Source: JALSHZ01 sp964614535 (GTDB lineage: Bacteria > Pseudomonadota > Gammaproteobacteria > UWMA-0217). Taken from it: a DNA stretch of 64,000 nt. A program made the translations under genes and the position numbers. The stretch covers positions 31,067 through 95,066 of the forward strand of contig CAZTOZ010000013.1 in NCBI GenBank assembly GCA_964614535.1. Reading direction: 5' to 3'. This document shows, piece after piece, positions 28,987-37,059 of this stretch; the stretch's first letter is position 1; each line of letters begins with the position of its first letter. The notes under the pieces were generated by a model. That model saw only the letters and a list, made by a program, of their open reading frames with translations. It did not search any database and was not told the DNA's origin.

Positions 28987-30343
28987 GACTCTTCTCCTCC
29001 CCGTCACCGTTGCCGCCTTGGTCATCGGCCAAGGCGTCGATCACCCGCTCCATCGCCGCCGAACGGGAACCCTTGACCAGCACGGTGACGTCGGCCGCCA
29101 GCAGATCCCGCAGATAGCGCAGCAGGGCGTCGAGATCGTCGAAGGCGATACCACCGGGCCCAAAAGCCGCAGCGGCGGCGGCACTGAGCGGCCCGAGCGT
29201 CAGCACCCCGTCGATTCCCTGTGCCCGTGCCTGGGTGCCAAGTCCCGCGTGCAGCGCCTCGGCCTCGGCCCCCAGCTCCGCCATGTCACCAAGCACCAGG
29301 TAACGTCGCCCCGGCTGTGCCGCCAGTACCTCGATGGCCGCCGCCACCGACGCCGGGTTGGCGTTGTAGCTGTCGTCGATCAAGGTCGAACCACCCGGCC
29401 CCGCCACCCGGCAGAGACGCCCCCCCACCGGCTCCACCGCCGCCAGTCCCTGCTCCACCGCATCGATGGAGAGACCGGCCGCCAGCGCCGCTGTCGCCGC
29501 TGCCGCGGCATTGAGGACGTTGTGACGTCCCAACAGACGCAGCGCCGGCGCAACACGCCAGCCATGCAGATCGAAAACCGGCGTGGCGAAATCGACGACC
29601 CGGCAGTCGACCCCGGCCGCCTCGCCAAAAGTGCGGATACGGCGCTCGCGGTTCTGCGCCAGCCACTGCTCGGCGAACGGCGAATCGGCATTGATGACCG
29701 CGATGCCATCCTCGTCGAGCCCGCGGAAGATCTCCCCCTTGGCCGCCGCCACCGCCTCGACGCTGCCGAAGCCCTCCAGATGGGCACCGCTGGCATTGAT
29801 CAGCAACGCCACATCAGGGTGTACCAGCGCGGTCAGCCAGGCGATCTCACCGGGATGGTTGGCGCCCATCTCGATCACCGCGTAGCGGTGTTCCGGGCGC
29901 AGCCGCAACAGCGTCAGCGGCACGCCGATGTCATTGTTGAGGTTGCCGGCGGTGGCCAGCGTCGGCCCTTCCACCGCACAGATGCGGGCCAGCATCTCCT
30001 TGACGGTGGTCTTGCCGTTGCTGCCGGTCAGACCGATGACCCGCAGATCGAGGCGCTGCCGCCACGCCGCTGCCAGCCGGCCGAGCGCCTTGCGGGTGTC
30101 GTCCACCAGCAGGCAGGGCGCTGGATGCGCCACCGGACGGCGCACCACCAGCGCCGCCAGCGGCTGCTCGGGATGGTCGTCGAGCACCTGGTGGGCGTCG
30201 AAGTTCGGCCCCTCGAGCGCAAAGAAGAGGGCGCCGGCACCGGCACTGCGGGTATCGGTGGAGACTTCGTCGATGGCGACATCGTCACCATGCAGCTCGG
30301 CACCGATCATCCCCGCCACGTCAGAAAGCATCAGCCAGCTCAT
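28976..30343 (-). CDS. murF: UDP-MurNAc-tripeptide--D-alanyl-D-alanine ligase MurF
   Basis: Final Mur ligase, adding D-Ala-D-Ala to the tripeptide; 455 residues. The N-terminal domain reads DEVSTDTRSAGAGALFFALEG. The P-loop is VIGLTGSNGKTTVKEML; EMGANHPGEIAWLTALVHPDVALLIN and TLIDDSYNANPASVAAAIEVL are typical MurF segments. The ATG at 30343 overlaps the murE stop as ATGA. A longer ATG reading at 30361 would add six residues inside murE. Confidence 0.97.
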   Translation of the reverse strand: MSWLMLSDVAGMIGAELHGDDVAIDEVSTDTRSAGAGALFFALEGPNFDAHQVLDDHPEQPLAALVVRRPVAHPAPCLLVDDTRKALGRLAAAWRQRLDLRVIGLTGSNGKTTVKEMLARICAVEGPTLATAGNLNNDIGVPLTLLRLRPEHRYAVIEMGANHPGEIAWLTALVHPDVALLINASGAHLEGFGSVEAVAAAKGEIFRGLDEDGIAVINADSPFAEQWLAQNRERRIRTFGEAAGVDCRVVDFATPVFDLHGWRVAPALRLLGRHNVLNAAAAATAALAAGLSIDAVEQGLAAVEPVGGRLCRVAGPGGSTLIDDSYNANPASVAAAIEVLAAQPGRRYLVLGDMAELGAEAEALHAGLGTQARAQGIDGVLTLGPLSAAAAAAFGPGGIAFDDLDALLRYLRDLLAADVTVLVKGSRSAAMERVIDALADDQGGNGDGEEKSHAA

Positions 30344-31833
30344 GGGCGCGCCTCCAACCACTGTTGCACCACCTCACGATCACTGAACGGAAAACGCTGC
30401 TGGCCGATGATCTGATACGCCTCGTGCCCCTTGCCCGCAATCAGCACCACATCGCCCGGATCGGCCAGATCGAGCGCCGCCTCGATGGCCGCCCTGCGAT
30501 CGAGCACCACCGGCACCAGATCGGGCTGCACCAATCCTGCAAGAATCTCGTCGGCGATCCGCTCGGGGCGCTCGCCACGGGGGTTGTCGCTGGTGACGAT
30601 GACGATGTCGGCGAGTGTCTCGGCGATCCGCCCCATGACCGGGCGCTTGGCGGCATCGCGGTCGCCACCGCAACCGAAGACACAGATGACGCGGTGCTCG
30701 GCGTGCGGCCGCACCGCTTCGAGCGCCTGGCGCAACGCCTCCGGCGTGTGGGCATAGTCGACCACCGCCAGCGGCCGATCATCACCACCGAAGCTCTCCA
30801 TCCGGCCGGTCACCGGCCGCAACGCCCCCAGCGCGGCGACCACCTCGTCGAGCGGTCGCCCGTCGAGCAGCAGCACGGCGGCGGTGGCCAGCATGTTGGC
30901 CACGTTGAAACGGGCAACCAGCGCGCTTTCGACCACCGCATCACCCCAGGGCGTGTGCAGTACGAAATCCATGCCCCGCCGGCCGTGGCGGATATCACTG
31001 GCCCAGACCGACGCAACACCGGCCGACGCCCCCCGCAGCGAGCAGGCCACCCCGCGCACCCCTTGGGGCAACGTGGCGAGAATCTCCCGCCCCACCGCAT
31101 CATCGGCATTGACCACGGCCGCTTCGAGACCGGACCAGGCGAACAGCTTGCGCTTGGCCTCGGCATAGGCATCGAGACTGCCGTGATAGTCGAGATGGTC
31201 GTGACTCAGGTTGGTGAACACCGCGGTGGTGAAGCGAATCCCCCCCACCCGCGCCTGGTCGAGCGCATGGGAGGAGACCTCCATGGCGACACGTCTGGCG
31301 CCCTGTGCCAGAAAACCGGCCAGCAGGCGCTGATTGGTCACCGCATCCGGCGTGGTGTGGGCCGACTGCTCGGCTTCGCCATAGAGTCCGGCGCCGAGCG
31401 TACCAATGATGGCGGCGCGCTCTCCCGGCCGGTCGAACGACTGGGCGAGATAGTGGGCGATCGAGGTCTTGCCGTTGGTGCCGGTGATGCCGACCACGGC
31501 GAGGTGCTCCGACGGATGGGCATAGAAGCGGGCGGCGATCTCGCCGGCCCGTCGCGCCAGCGCGCCGACCCGCACCGTCGGCAGCGGCAGGTTGACCGCT
31601 TCGAAGCCATCCGGCTCCCAAGCGATGGCGGCGGCGCCCCGATCGATCGCATCGGCGGCGAAGGCCAGCCCGTGGGAGCCGATGCCCCGACAGGCGAGAA
31701 AGAGATCGCCGGGACGCACCGCGCGGCTGTCCATCGCAACGCCGGAGATCACCGGGTTGCCTCCCCGTGGCGTACCGATCCCATCGAACAGATCGGCCAG
31801 CCGCAGCGGATGTGACAGCGGTTGACTCATCAT
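30340..31833 (-). CDS. murE: UDP-MurNAc-L-Ala-D-Glu--meso-diaminopimelate ligase MurE
   Basis: Adds the third residue of the stem peptide; 497 residues. The P-loop is AVVGITGTNGKTSIAHYLAQ, and HTTPDAVTNQRLLA and EVSSHALDQARVGG are family motifs. The substrate-selecting loop is TSDNPRGERPERI. The DNPR form is the signature of enzymes using meso-diaminopimelate rather than lysine, so the wall is the ordinary Gram-negative type. The first of two adjacent ATG codons (31833) overlaps the ftsI stop as ATGA. Confidence 0.97.
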   Translation of the reverse strand: MMSQPLSHPLRLADLFDGIGTPRGGNPVISGVAMDSRAVRPGDLFLACRGIGSHGLAFAADAIDRGAAAIAWEPDGFEAVNLPLPTVRVGALARRAGEIAARFYAHPSEHLAVVGITGTNGKTSIAHYLAQSFDRPGERAAIIGTLGAGLYGEAEQSAHTTPDAVTNQRLLAGFLAQGARRVAMEVSSHALDQARVGGIRFTTAVFTNLSHDHLDYHGSLDAYAEAKRKLFAWSGLEAAVVNADDAVGREILATLPQGVRGVACSLRGASAGVASVWASDIRHGRRGMDFVLHTPWGDAVVESALVARFNVANMLATAAVLLLDGRPLDEVVAALGALRPVTGRMESFGGDDRPLAVVDYAHTPEALRQALEAVRPHAEHRVICVFGCGGDRDAAKRPVMGRIAETLADIVIVTSDNPRGERPERIADEILAGLVQPDLVPVVLDRRAAIEAALDLADPGDVVLIAGKGHEAYQIIGQQRFPFSDREVVQQWLEARP

Positions 31834-33548
31834 ATCGGCGCTCCGCGGTGGTTGACCGGCATCGTGCGCAGCGTGTCATCGGGGGTGACATTGAGAATAC
31901 GCAGCGCCCGGGTCATGATCTTCGAGAACACCGGCGCCGCCACCTCGCCACCGTAGAAGCCGCCAGCGCGCGGCGCATGGACGACGACGACCGCCACCAG
32001 CCTTGGATCACCGGCCGGCGCCATGCCGGCGAAGACAGCGGTATAGGCATCCTCGGAGTAGCTGCCACCGACCAGTTTCTTTGCCGTCCCGGTCTTGCCG
32101 GCGACACGATAACCCTCGATCGCGGCGCGATAGCCGGTGCCACTGGGCTGCACCACCCGCTCCATCATCGCCCGCACCTTGCGTGCCGTATCGGCGCTCA
32201 TCACCTGCTGCGGCTCGTCCGAAGCCTGCCCCTTGACCAGCGTCACCGGATTGCGCATCCCGTCGGCGGCAATCACCGCATAGGCCTGCGCCAGTTGCAG
32301 CGCGGTCACCGAAAAACCATAGCCGAACGACAGCGTGGCCTGATCGAGCCTGTACCACTGCGCCCAATTGCGCAGCACGCCGCCCACTTCGCCGGGCAGA
32401 CCACTGCCGGTGCTGGTGCCGAAGCCGACCCGCTCGAAAACGGTGTAGAGATCGACGGGCTCCAGTTCGAGCGCCACCTTGCTGGCGCCGACGTTGCTGG
32501 AATGGCTGATGATACCGCCGAGATCGATCTTGCCCAGGTTCTTCGAATCCTTGATCGTATAGCCGCTGACGCGATAGTGGCCGGGCCCGGTATCGATGGT
32601 GGAATCGACCCGCCACTTGCCGCTCTCCAACGCCGCCGCGATCGTGAACGGCTTGGCGGTGGAGCCCGGCTCGAAGACATCGGTGACGGCGCGATTGCGG
32701 GTGCGCGACCCCTTTCGCTGGCGCAGATCATTGGGATTGAAGGCCGGCTGGTTGACCATCGCCAGCACTTCGCCGGTCTTCGGGTCGAGCACCACCACCG
32801 AACCCGACTCGGCCCGGTGCCGCTTGATCGCCGCCTTGAGCTCACGATAGGCGAGATATTGAATCCGGCCATCGATGCTGAGCGTCAGCGACTTGCCCGG
32901 TCGCGCGGGCGCAATCAGCTCCACATCCTCGATCACGCCACCGCGCCCCTCGCGCACCACCCGCTTCCTGCCCGGCTCGCCCCGCAGCCAGCCGTCATAG
33001 GCCAGCTCGATACCTTCGAGCCCTTCGTCGTCGATTCCGGTGAAGCCGACCACGTGGCTGAAGACCTCTCCCATCGGATAGTAGCGGCGATACTCACGTT
33101 GCTTGCCGACACCGGCGATCTTCAGATCCAGCACCGCCTTGGCCACCTCGGGTGTCAGTTGGCGCTTGAGATAGAGAAAGCCGCGCCCCTTGTCGCGCGC
33201 CGCCTCGATCTTTTCGACCAGATCGGTCTCACGTAGCCCCAACAGCGTGGCCAGCCCCTTGATGGCACGTGGCGTAAGCTCGATCTTGCGCGGATCAACC
33301 CAGATGGAGTCCACCGGCGTGGAGATGGCCAGCGGCTCTCCCTGGCGGTCCAGGATCTCGCCACGATGGGCCGGAATCTCGACGACGCGGGTATGGCTGC
33401 TGAGCGCCTTCTTGTGGAGAAAGTCGTGCTGAAACACCTGCAACTCCACCGCGCGCGCCGCCAGCAATCCCATGCCGATCAGAAACAGCACCAGCACAAA
33501 GAGGCGGCGGACAGGATGGATGGGGTTGTCGATACGATTCGTCTTCAT
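31830..33548 (-). CDS. ftsI: Septal transpeptidase FtsI (penicillin-binding protein 3)
   Basis: Class B penicillin-binding protein of 572 residues that cross-links septal peptidoglycan with FtsW. It has a short cytoplasmic tail, one membrane helix (LFVLVLFLIGMGLLAARAVELQV), a dimerisation/pedestal domain, and a transpeptidase domain. The domain carries the three active-site motifs SxxK (FEPGSTAKPFT), SxN (ISHSSNVGASK) and KTG (VAGKTGTAKK). There are stop/start ATGA overlaps with ftsL upstream and murE downstream. Confidence 0.97.
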   Translation of the reverse strand: MKTNRIDNPIHPVRRLFVLVLFLIGMGLLAARAVELQVFQHDFLHKKALSSHTRVVEIPAHRGEILDRQGEPLAISTPVDSIWVDPRKIELTPRAIKGLATLLGLRETDLVEKIEAARDKGRGFLYLKRQLTPEVAKAVLDLKIAGVGKQREYRRYYPMGEVFSHVVGFTGIDDEGLEGIELAYDGWLRGEPGRKRVVREGRGGVIEDVELIAPARPGKSLTLSIDGRIQYLAYRELKAAIKRHRAESGSVVVLDPKTGEVLAMVNQPAFNPNDLRQRKGSRTRNRAVTDVFEPGSTAKPFTIAAALESGKWRVDSTIDTGPGHYRVSGYTIKDSKNLGKIDLGGIISHSSNVGASKVALELEPVDLYTVFERVGFGTSTGSGLPGEVGGVLRNWAQWYRLDQATLSFGYGFSVTALQLAQAYAVIAADGMRNPVTLVKGQASDEPQQVMSADTARKVRAMMERVVQPSGTGYRAAIEGYRVAGKTGTAKKLVGGSYSEDAYTAVFAGMAPAGDPRLVAVVVVHAPRAGGFYGGEVAAPVFSKIMTRALRILNVTPDDTLRTMPVNHRGAPI

Positions 33549-33814
33549 GGCAGCACCATGACCGCGTCACCGATGGCCGGCATGGTCATGCCCAGCTCCT
33601 TGCGCGCCTTGCTTTCGACACGGGCGAGCGTGCTCTGGGCACCCAACTCCAGCTGCAGGCGCCCCCACTCCACTTCGAGCCGATCCCGCGCCACCTCCAG
33701 CCGCACCAGCTCCTGATACGCCTGACGGGCCTTGTGCCGACTCACCACGACACCCAGCGCCGTCAGCACCACGGCGACGGCCAGCAGCCAGACGGAAACC
33801 ACTCGCCAGCTCAT
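33545..33814 (-). CDS. ftsL: Cell division protein FtsL
   Basis: Small bitopic divisome protein of 89 residues. A membrane helix occupies most of residues 5-25 (VVSVWLLAVAVVLTALGVVV). A leucine-zipper-like periplasmic coiled coil follows (YQELVRLEVARDRLEVEWGRLQLELG), with the conserved tail LARVESKARKELGMTMP. It pairs with FtsB and FtsQ and activates FtsWI. Identification rests on position between rsmH and ftsI plus this architecture. The start overlaps the rsmH stop as ATGA. Confidence 0.93.
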   Translation of the reverse strand: MSWRVVSVWLLAVAVVLTALGVVVSRHKARQAYQELVRLEVARDRLEVEWGRLQLELGAQSTLARVESKARKELGMTMPAIGDAVMVLP

Positions 33815-34746
33815 GCGCGCTTCTCCGCAACACGCAGGATGGCGCTACGGGCACGGGGATTGGCGGCGACCTCGGAGGCACCGGCCCGCACCGCCTTGCC
33901 GACGACCTTCAGTGGCATCGCCACCTCCTGCGCCATGACCGGCAGACGGCGCGGCAGACGAGCAGGCTGCGACAGCTTGCGCATGAAGCGCTTGACGATT
34001 CTGTCTTCGAGAGAATGAAAGCTGATCACTACCAGGCGCCCCCCGGGACGCAATACATCCACCGACTTTTCCAATCCGAGCCGCAGATCCTCCAGCTCAC
34101 GATTGATGAAGATCCGCAACGCCTGAAAACTGCGCGTCGCCGGATCCTTCTTCACCCCCTTCCCGGGCACGGCGGCGCGAATCAGGTCCGCCAGTTCCGC
34201 CGTCGTCCGCAGCGGTCGCAGCTGACGCCGCTGCACGATGCGGCGAGCGATGCGGCGCGAGAACCGCTCCTCCCCGTAGCGCCAGAGCACATCCGCGATC
34301 TCACGCTCCGAGGCCCGTTCCAGCCAGTGCGAAACCGGCTCGCCGGCGGTCGTGTCCATACGCATGTCCAACGGACCGTCGGCCGAAAAACTGAACCCTC
34401 GTTCGGGGCTGTCCAGCTGCGGCGAAGAGACACCGAGATCGAGCAACACACCATCGACGCCGGCAAACCCGGGCAATGCGCCAAGCAACTGATCCATCTG
34501 CGCAAAACTCCCTTTGCAAAACGTAAAACGGTCATCCGTCGCCGCCAGATCCGAGGCCGCCGCGGCGGCCTCGGGGTCCTTGTCCGTCGCATACAACCGG
34601 CCGTCGGGGCCGAGCCGTTCGAGCACGGCCCGCGCATGCCCACCCCGCCCGAACGTGCCGTCGAGATAGGCGCCGTCAGGCCTGACCGCCAGCGCCTCCA
34701 CCGCTTCACGCAGCAGCACCGGCAGATGATTCGCGGCACGTCCCAT
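33811..34746 (-). CDS. rsmH: 16S rRNA m4C1402 methyltransferase RsmH (MraW)
   Basis: SAM-dependent methyltransferase of 311 residues that N4-methylates C1402 in the decoding centre, working with RsmI (encoded at 36 kb) on the same nucleotide. It starts with HLPVLLREAVEALAVRPDGAYLDGTFGRGGHARAVLE, containing the SAM motif. GVLLDLGVSSPQLDSPERGFSF and GRLVVISFHSLEDRIVKRFM are family signatures. It lies 109 bases after mraZ, in the invariant second position of the dcw cluster. Confidence 0.97.
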   Translation of the reverse strand: MGRAANHLPVLLREAVEALAVRPDGAYLDGTFGRGGHARAVLERLGPDGRLYATDKDPEAAAAASDLAATDDRFTFCKGSFAQMDQLLGALPGFAGVDGVLLDLGVSSPQLDSPERGFSFSADGPLDMRMDTTAGEPVSHWLERASEREIADVLWRYGEERFSRRIARRIVQRRQLRPLRTTAELADLIRAAVPGKGVKKDPATRSFQALRIFINRELEDLRLGLEKSVDVLRPGGRLVVISFHSLEDRIVKRFMRKLSQPARLPRRLPVMAQEVAMPLKVVGKAVRAGASEVAANPRARSAILRVAEKRA

Positions 34747-34855
34747 CTAGCCCGAACGCTGCACGACGGCACGGCGAGGCCGAAACCCCCTGCCGCCACT
34801 ACTCCACGAACCACTCAATGTCCCGACCCCGATCTCAACAACCCCAAGAAACATG

Positions 34856-35314
34856 CTAGAGCTGCAACGAGGCCAGCTCTTCGGTGGGCAACCCTTCCGC
34901 AGCCACCTCCTGACGCCAGCCTTCCAGCTCCTGCTTCCAGCGCTCGGCATCCCAGAGCTCGAACTTCTTGCCCACACCCACCAGGGTCACCTGCTTCTGC
35001 AACTCGGCGTACTCCCGCAACGAGGGGGGAATGAGAATCCGTCCCTGCGCCGTCATGTTCACCTCGTGAGAGTTACCCAGCAGCATCCGCTGCACCTGGA
35101 TCACCTTGCCGTTCACATTGGGCACGCTCATCAGCTTCTCTTCGATCTTCTCCCATTCGGGAAAACGGTAGATGGCCAGACATTTCTTGAAATCAGGGCT
35201 GACGGTCGCCACCAGCTGCCCCTCACAGGACGCAACGAGCTCGTCCCGGTAGCGGGCAGGCATCGAAATTCGACCCTTCTCATCAAGATTCAGTTGGCTT
35301 GCGCCGCGAAACAT
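34856..35314 (-). CDS. mraZ: Transcriptional regulator MraZ
   Basis: Product of 152 residues with two AbrB-like SpoVT domains. Each contains the conserved D-x-K/Q-GRI motif: LNLDEKGRISMPARYRDELV near the N-terminus and VNMTAQGRILIPPSLREYA in the second half. MraZ is a DNA-binding regulator that usually represses its own dcw promoter by binding tandem repeats just upstream. Three such repeats are present at 35375-35398 between the promoter and this gene. Confidence 0.96.
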   Translation of the reverse strand: MFRGASQLNLDEKGRISMPARYRDELVASCEGQLVATVSPDFKKCLAIYRFPEWEKIEEKLMSVPNVNGKVIQVQRMLLGNSHEVNMTAQGRILIPPSLREYAELQKQVTLVGVGKKFELWDAERWKQELEGWRQEVAAEGLPTEELASLQL

Positions 35315-35374
35315 CGCCCCTGCCCGTCATGGTTGCCGGCTCGGCCTGCACTTCCCTGGCGGCTCCAAGTAGAA

Positions 35375-35398
35375 CCACTTTGTTCCACTTCTCACCAC
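35375..35398 (-). promoter_or_regulatory. Three tandem MraZ-binding-type repeats
   Basis: On the minus strand, GTGG occurs three times with an exact 10-base period, at 35398-35395, 35388-35385 and 35378-35375; the second and third are preceded by AA/AAA. Regularly spaced GTGG/TGGG repeats upstream of mraZ are the known autoregulatory operator of MraZ. Here they cover the predicted transcription start and early leader, a position suited to repression. Confidence 0.8.
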
Positions 35399-35406
35399 AT
35401 ATTCAC

Positions 35407-35435
35407 ACTATAGTCCCCACCCCACCCACCGTCAA
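35407..35435 (-). promoter_or_regulatory. Sigma-70 promoter of the mra/dcw cluster
   Basis: The minus strand carries TTGACG (-35, 35435-35430), a 17-base spacer and TATAGT (-10, 35412-35407). Each hexamer differs from consensus at one position and the spacing is optimal. Transcription would start near 35400 and run through mraZ into the overlapping rsmH-to-ftsQ genes. The spacer is nearly all G and T (see findings). Confidence 0.85.
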
Positions 35436-35645
35436 GGCGAGACAACGTCACTTCCCCTTGAGAAACAACGAGTTATTGCAGCCCGGGAACGAGACCCGGA
35501 TCACAAAAAACACGATCGCAATCACCCGGCATTTCAGGCAATTAGAAGCACAAGCTAAGAAATCACATGACGTGTGGGAAAGGTGGGGGAACACGCGGGG
35601 GGAACGAAGTGGCGCGCCGGGCAAGGCGACTTTTTACATTGATTG

Positions 35646-35684
35646 AAAAAGTGGTGGCGAGCGGGGCGAATGCCCGCCCGCCAC
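35646..35684 (-). terminator. Intrinsic terminator of rnpB
   Basis: Reading the minus strand, GTGGCG and CGCCAC (35684-35679 and 35659-35654) close a stem with one internal mismatch and a further GCGGG/CCCGC pairing. The stem is followed by a TTTTT run at 35650-35646. It lies just downstream of the RNase P RNA 3' end. The remaining DNA between this point and the mra promoter (about 35436-35645) shows nothing else I can identify. Confidence 0.82.
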
Positions 35685-35699
35685 GACAGGAAAGAAGAG

Positions 35700-36055
35700 C
35701 AGAGCTGGCCGATAAGCCGGGTTCTGTCGTGGGCAATCATTCATCTGGGAGAGCCGTCACCGACTCCCTCGAGCAGCCTACCCGGGCGCAGTGCGGGTCA
35801 CACCTAACGCGCCCCTATTTGGCCTTGCTCCAGGTGGGGTTTACCATCGCCGCAGTGTGTTGCCACCTGCGCGGTGCGCTCTTACCGCACCTTTTCACCC
35901 TTGCCTGTGCCACCGGAAGACCGGGGCCATCGGCGGTATCCTTTCTGTTGCACTTTCCGTCGGCTCACGCCGCCCAGGGGTTACCTGGCACCTTACCCTG
36001 TGGAGCCCGGACTTTCCTCCATCCCTTGCGGGACAGCGATTGCCTGGCCAGCTCT
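35700..36055 (-). ncRNA. rnpB: RNase P RNA (bacterial type A)
   Basis: The catalytic RNA that trims tRNA 5' leaders, about 356 nucleotides. Minus-strand reading starts GAGCTGGCCAGGCAATCGC, contains the universal GGAGGAAAGTCCGGGCTCC core, GGTGCCAGGTAACCCCTGG and GTGAGCCGACGGAAAGTGC, and ends in GAACCCGGCTTATCGGCCAG, which pairs with the 5' end (P1). Exact ends are uncertain by a few bases. It lies between rsmI and mraZ, a common gammaproteobacterial location, and is followed by a terminator. Confidence 0.96.
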
Positions 36056-36068
36056 GGTGCCGATGCTA

Positions 36069-36917
36069 TCACCCCTTCAGCTTGAGCGCCAACTGGTAGA
36101 GATCCCGCCGAGAAGCGCCGGTGAGCCTGGCTGCGGCTGCGGCCGCATCCTTGACCCGCAGGTACTCCAGCAGCACCGTCAGCACTTCGCGCTGCCGCTC
36201 GGCATCGGGCGCCACCGCCTCGGCACCCGCCACCACGATGACGAACTCACCGCGACGCCGATCGGGATCCCCGGCCAGCCACTGCGGCATCGCCTCCAGG
36301 GGCGCGGCGTGTATCTGCTCGAAGGTCTTGGTCAGCTCGCGCAGCAACACCGCCTCGCGCCCCCCACCGATGATCTCGACCATATCGGCCAGCGCCGCCT
36401 CGATCCGATGCGGCGACTCGTAGAACACCAACGTGCGTGGCTCGTTGCGCAGCGTTTCGAGACGGGCCCGCCGGGCAGCACCCCGGGCGGGCAGAAATCC
36501 CTCGAAGACGAAGCGGTCGCAGGGCAGGCCGGAGACCGAGAGCGCGGCCACCAGCGCGCTCGCCCCCGGCACCGGGGTGACGCGAAACCCCGCCTCGCGG
36601 GCGGCTCGCACCAGCGGGAAGCCGGGATCGGAGATCAGCGGCGTACCGGCGTCGGAGACCAGCGCCACCGATTCACCATTCGCCAGCCTCTCGAGAATCA
36701 CCCCGGTTCGCGACGACTCATTATATGTATGCAAGCTCAGCAACCGCTTCTTCAGCCCCAGATGGGCGAGCAGGGCCGCGGTGTGACGGGTATCCTCGGC
36801 CGCCACCAGATCGACCCGGCCCAGCACCTCGACCGCACGGGCACCGATATCGGCCAGGTTCCCAATCGGCGTCGCCACCACATAGAGCGTGCCGCCCTCC
36901 GCCACGATGTCGTTCAT
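36069..36917 (-). CDS. rsmI: 16S rRNA 2'-O-ribose C1402 methyltransferase RsmI
   Basis: SAM-dependent tetrapyrrole-methylase-fold enzyme of 282 residues that 2'-O-methylates C1402, the same base modified by RsmH. Signatures are GTLYVVATPIGNLADIGARAVEVL, AAEDTRHTAALLAHLGL, VALVSDAGTPLISDPGFPLV and VTPVPGASALVAALSVSGLP. The ATG at 36917 has GGGGAG four bases upstream; a longer frame adds an unconserved leader. It is divergent from lpoA, with 142 bases between the starts, and rnpB begins 13 bases after its stop. Confidence 0.96.
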   Translation of the reverse strand: MNDIVAEGGTLYVVATPIGNLADIGARAVEVLGRVDLVAAEDTRHTAALLAHLGLKKRLLSLHTYNESSRTGVILERLANGESVALVSDAGTPLISDPGFPLVRAAREAGFRVTPVPGASALVAALSVSGLPCDRFVFEGFLPARGAARRARLETLRNEPRTLVFYESPHRIEAALADMVEIIGGGREAVLLRELTKTFEQIHAAPLEAMPQWLAGDPDRRRGEFVIVVAGAEAVAPDAERQREVLTVLLEYLRVKDAAAAAARLTGASRRDLYQLALKLKG

Positions 36918-37059
36918 GCGCTCCCCGCCCTGCCCCCGAAACACTGTTCCGGCGTTGCCTTTTCCGCCATCGGTGACGGACCGTGGCCACCAATGCCACA
37001 ACTTTCCCCGGGCAATTGATATAAAATGCGCGCCACTGTTGCTGCCATCGGTTCACCGC

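Noticed and set aside
30364..31815. Open frame of 483 codons antisense to murE
   Set aside because: A shadow of murE with an Arg/His/Gly-rich, domain-free translation.
35571..35600. GTGGG-like repeats on the plus strand upstream of mraZ, considered as further MraZ boxes
   Set aside because: They are on the wrong strand, not phased at 10 bases and lie upstream of the promoter; the three phased repeats at 35375-35398 are much better.
35567..36085. Open reading frame of 172 codons on the plus strand
   Set aside because: It is the antisense of RNase P RNA, a well-known source of spurious hypothetical proteins; the conserved RNA motifs explain the sequence.
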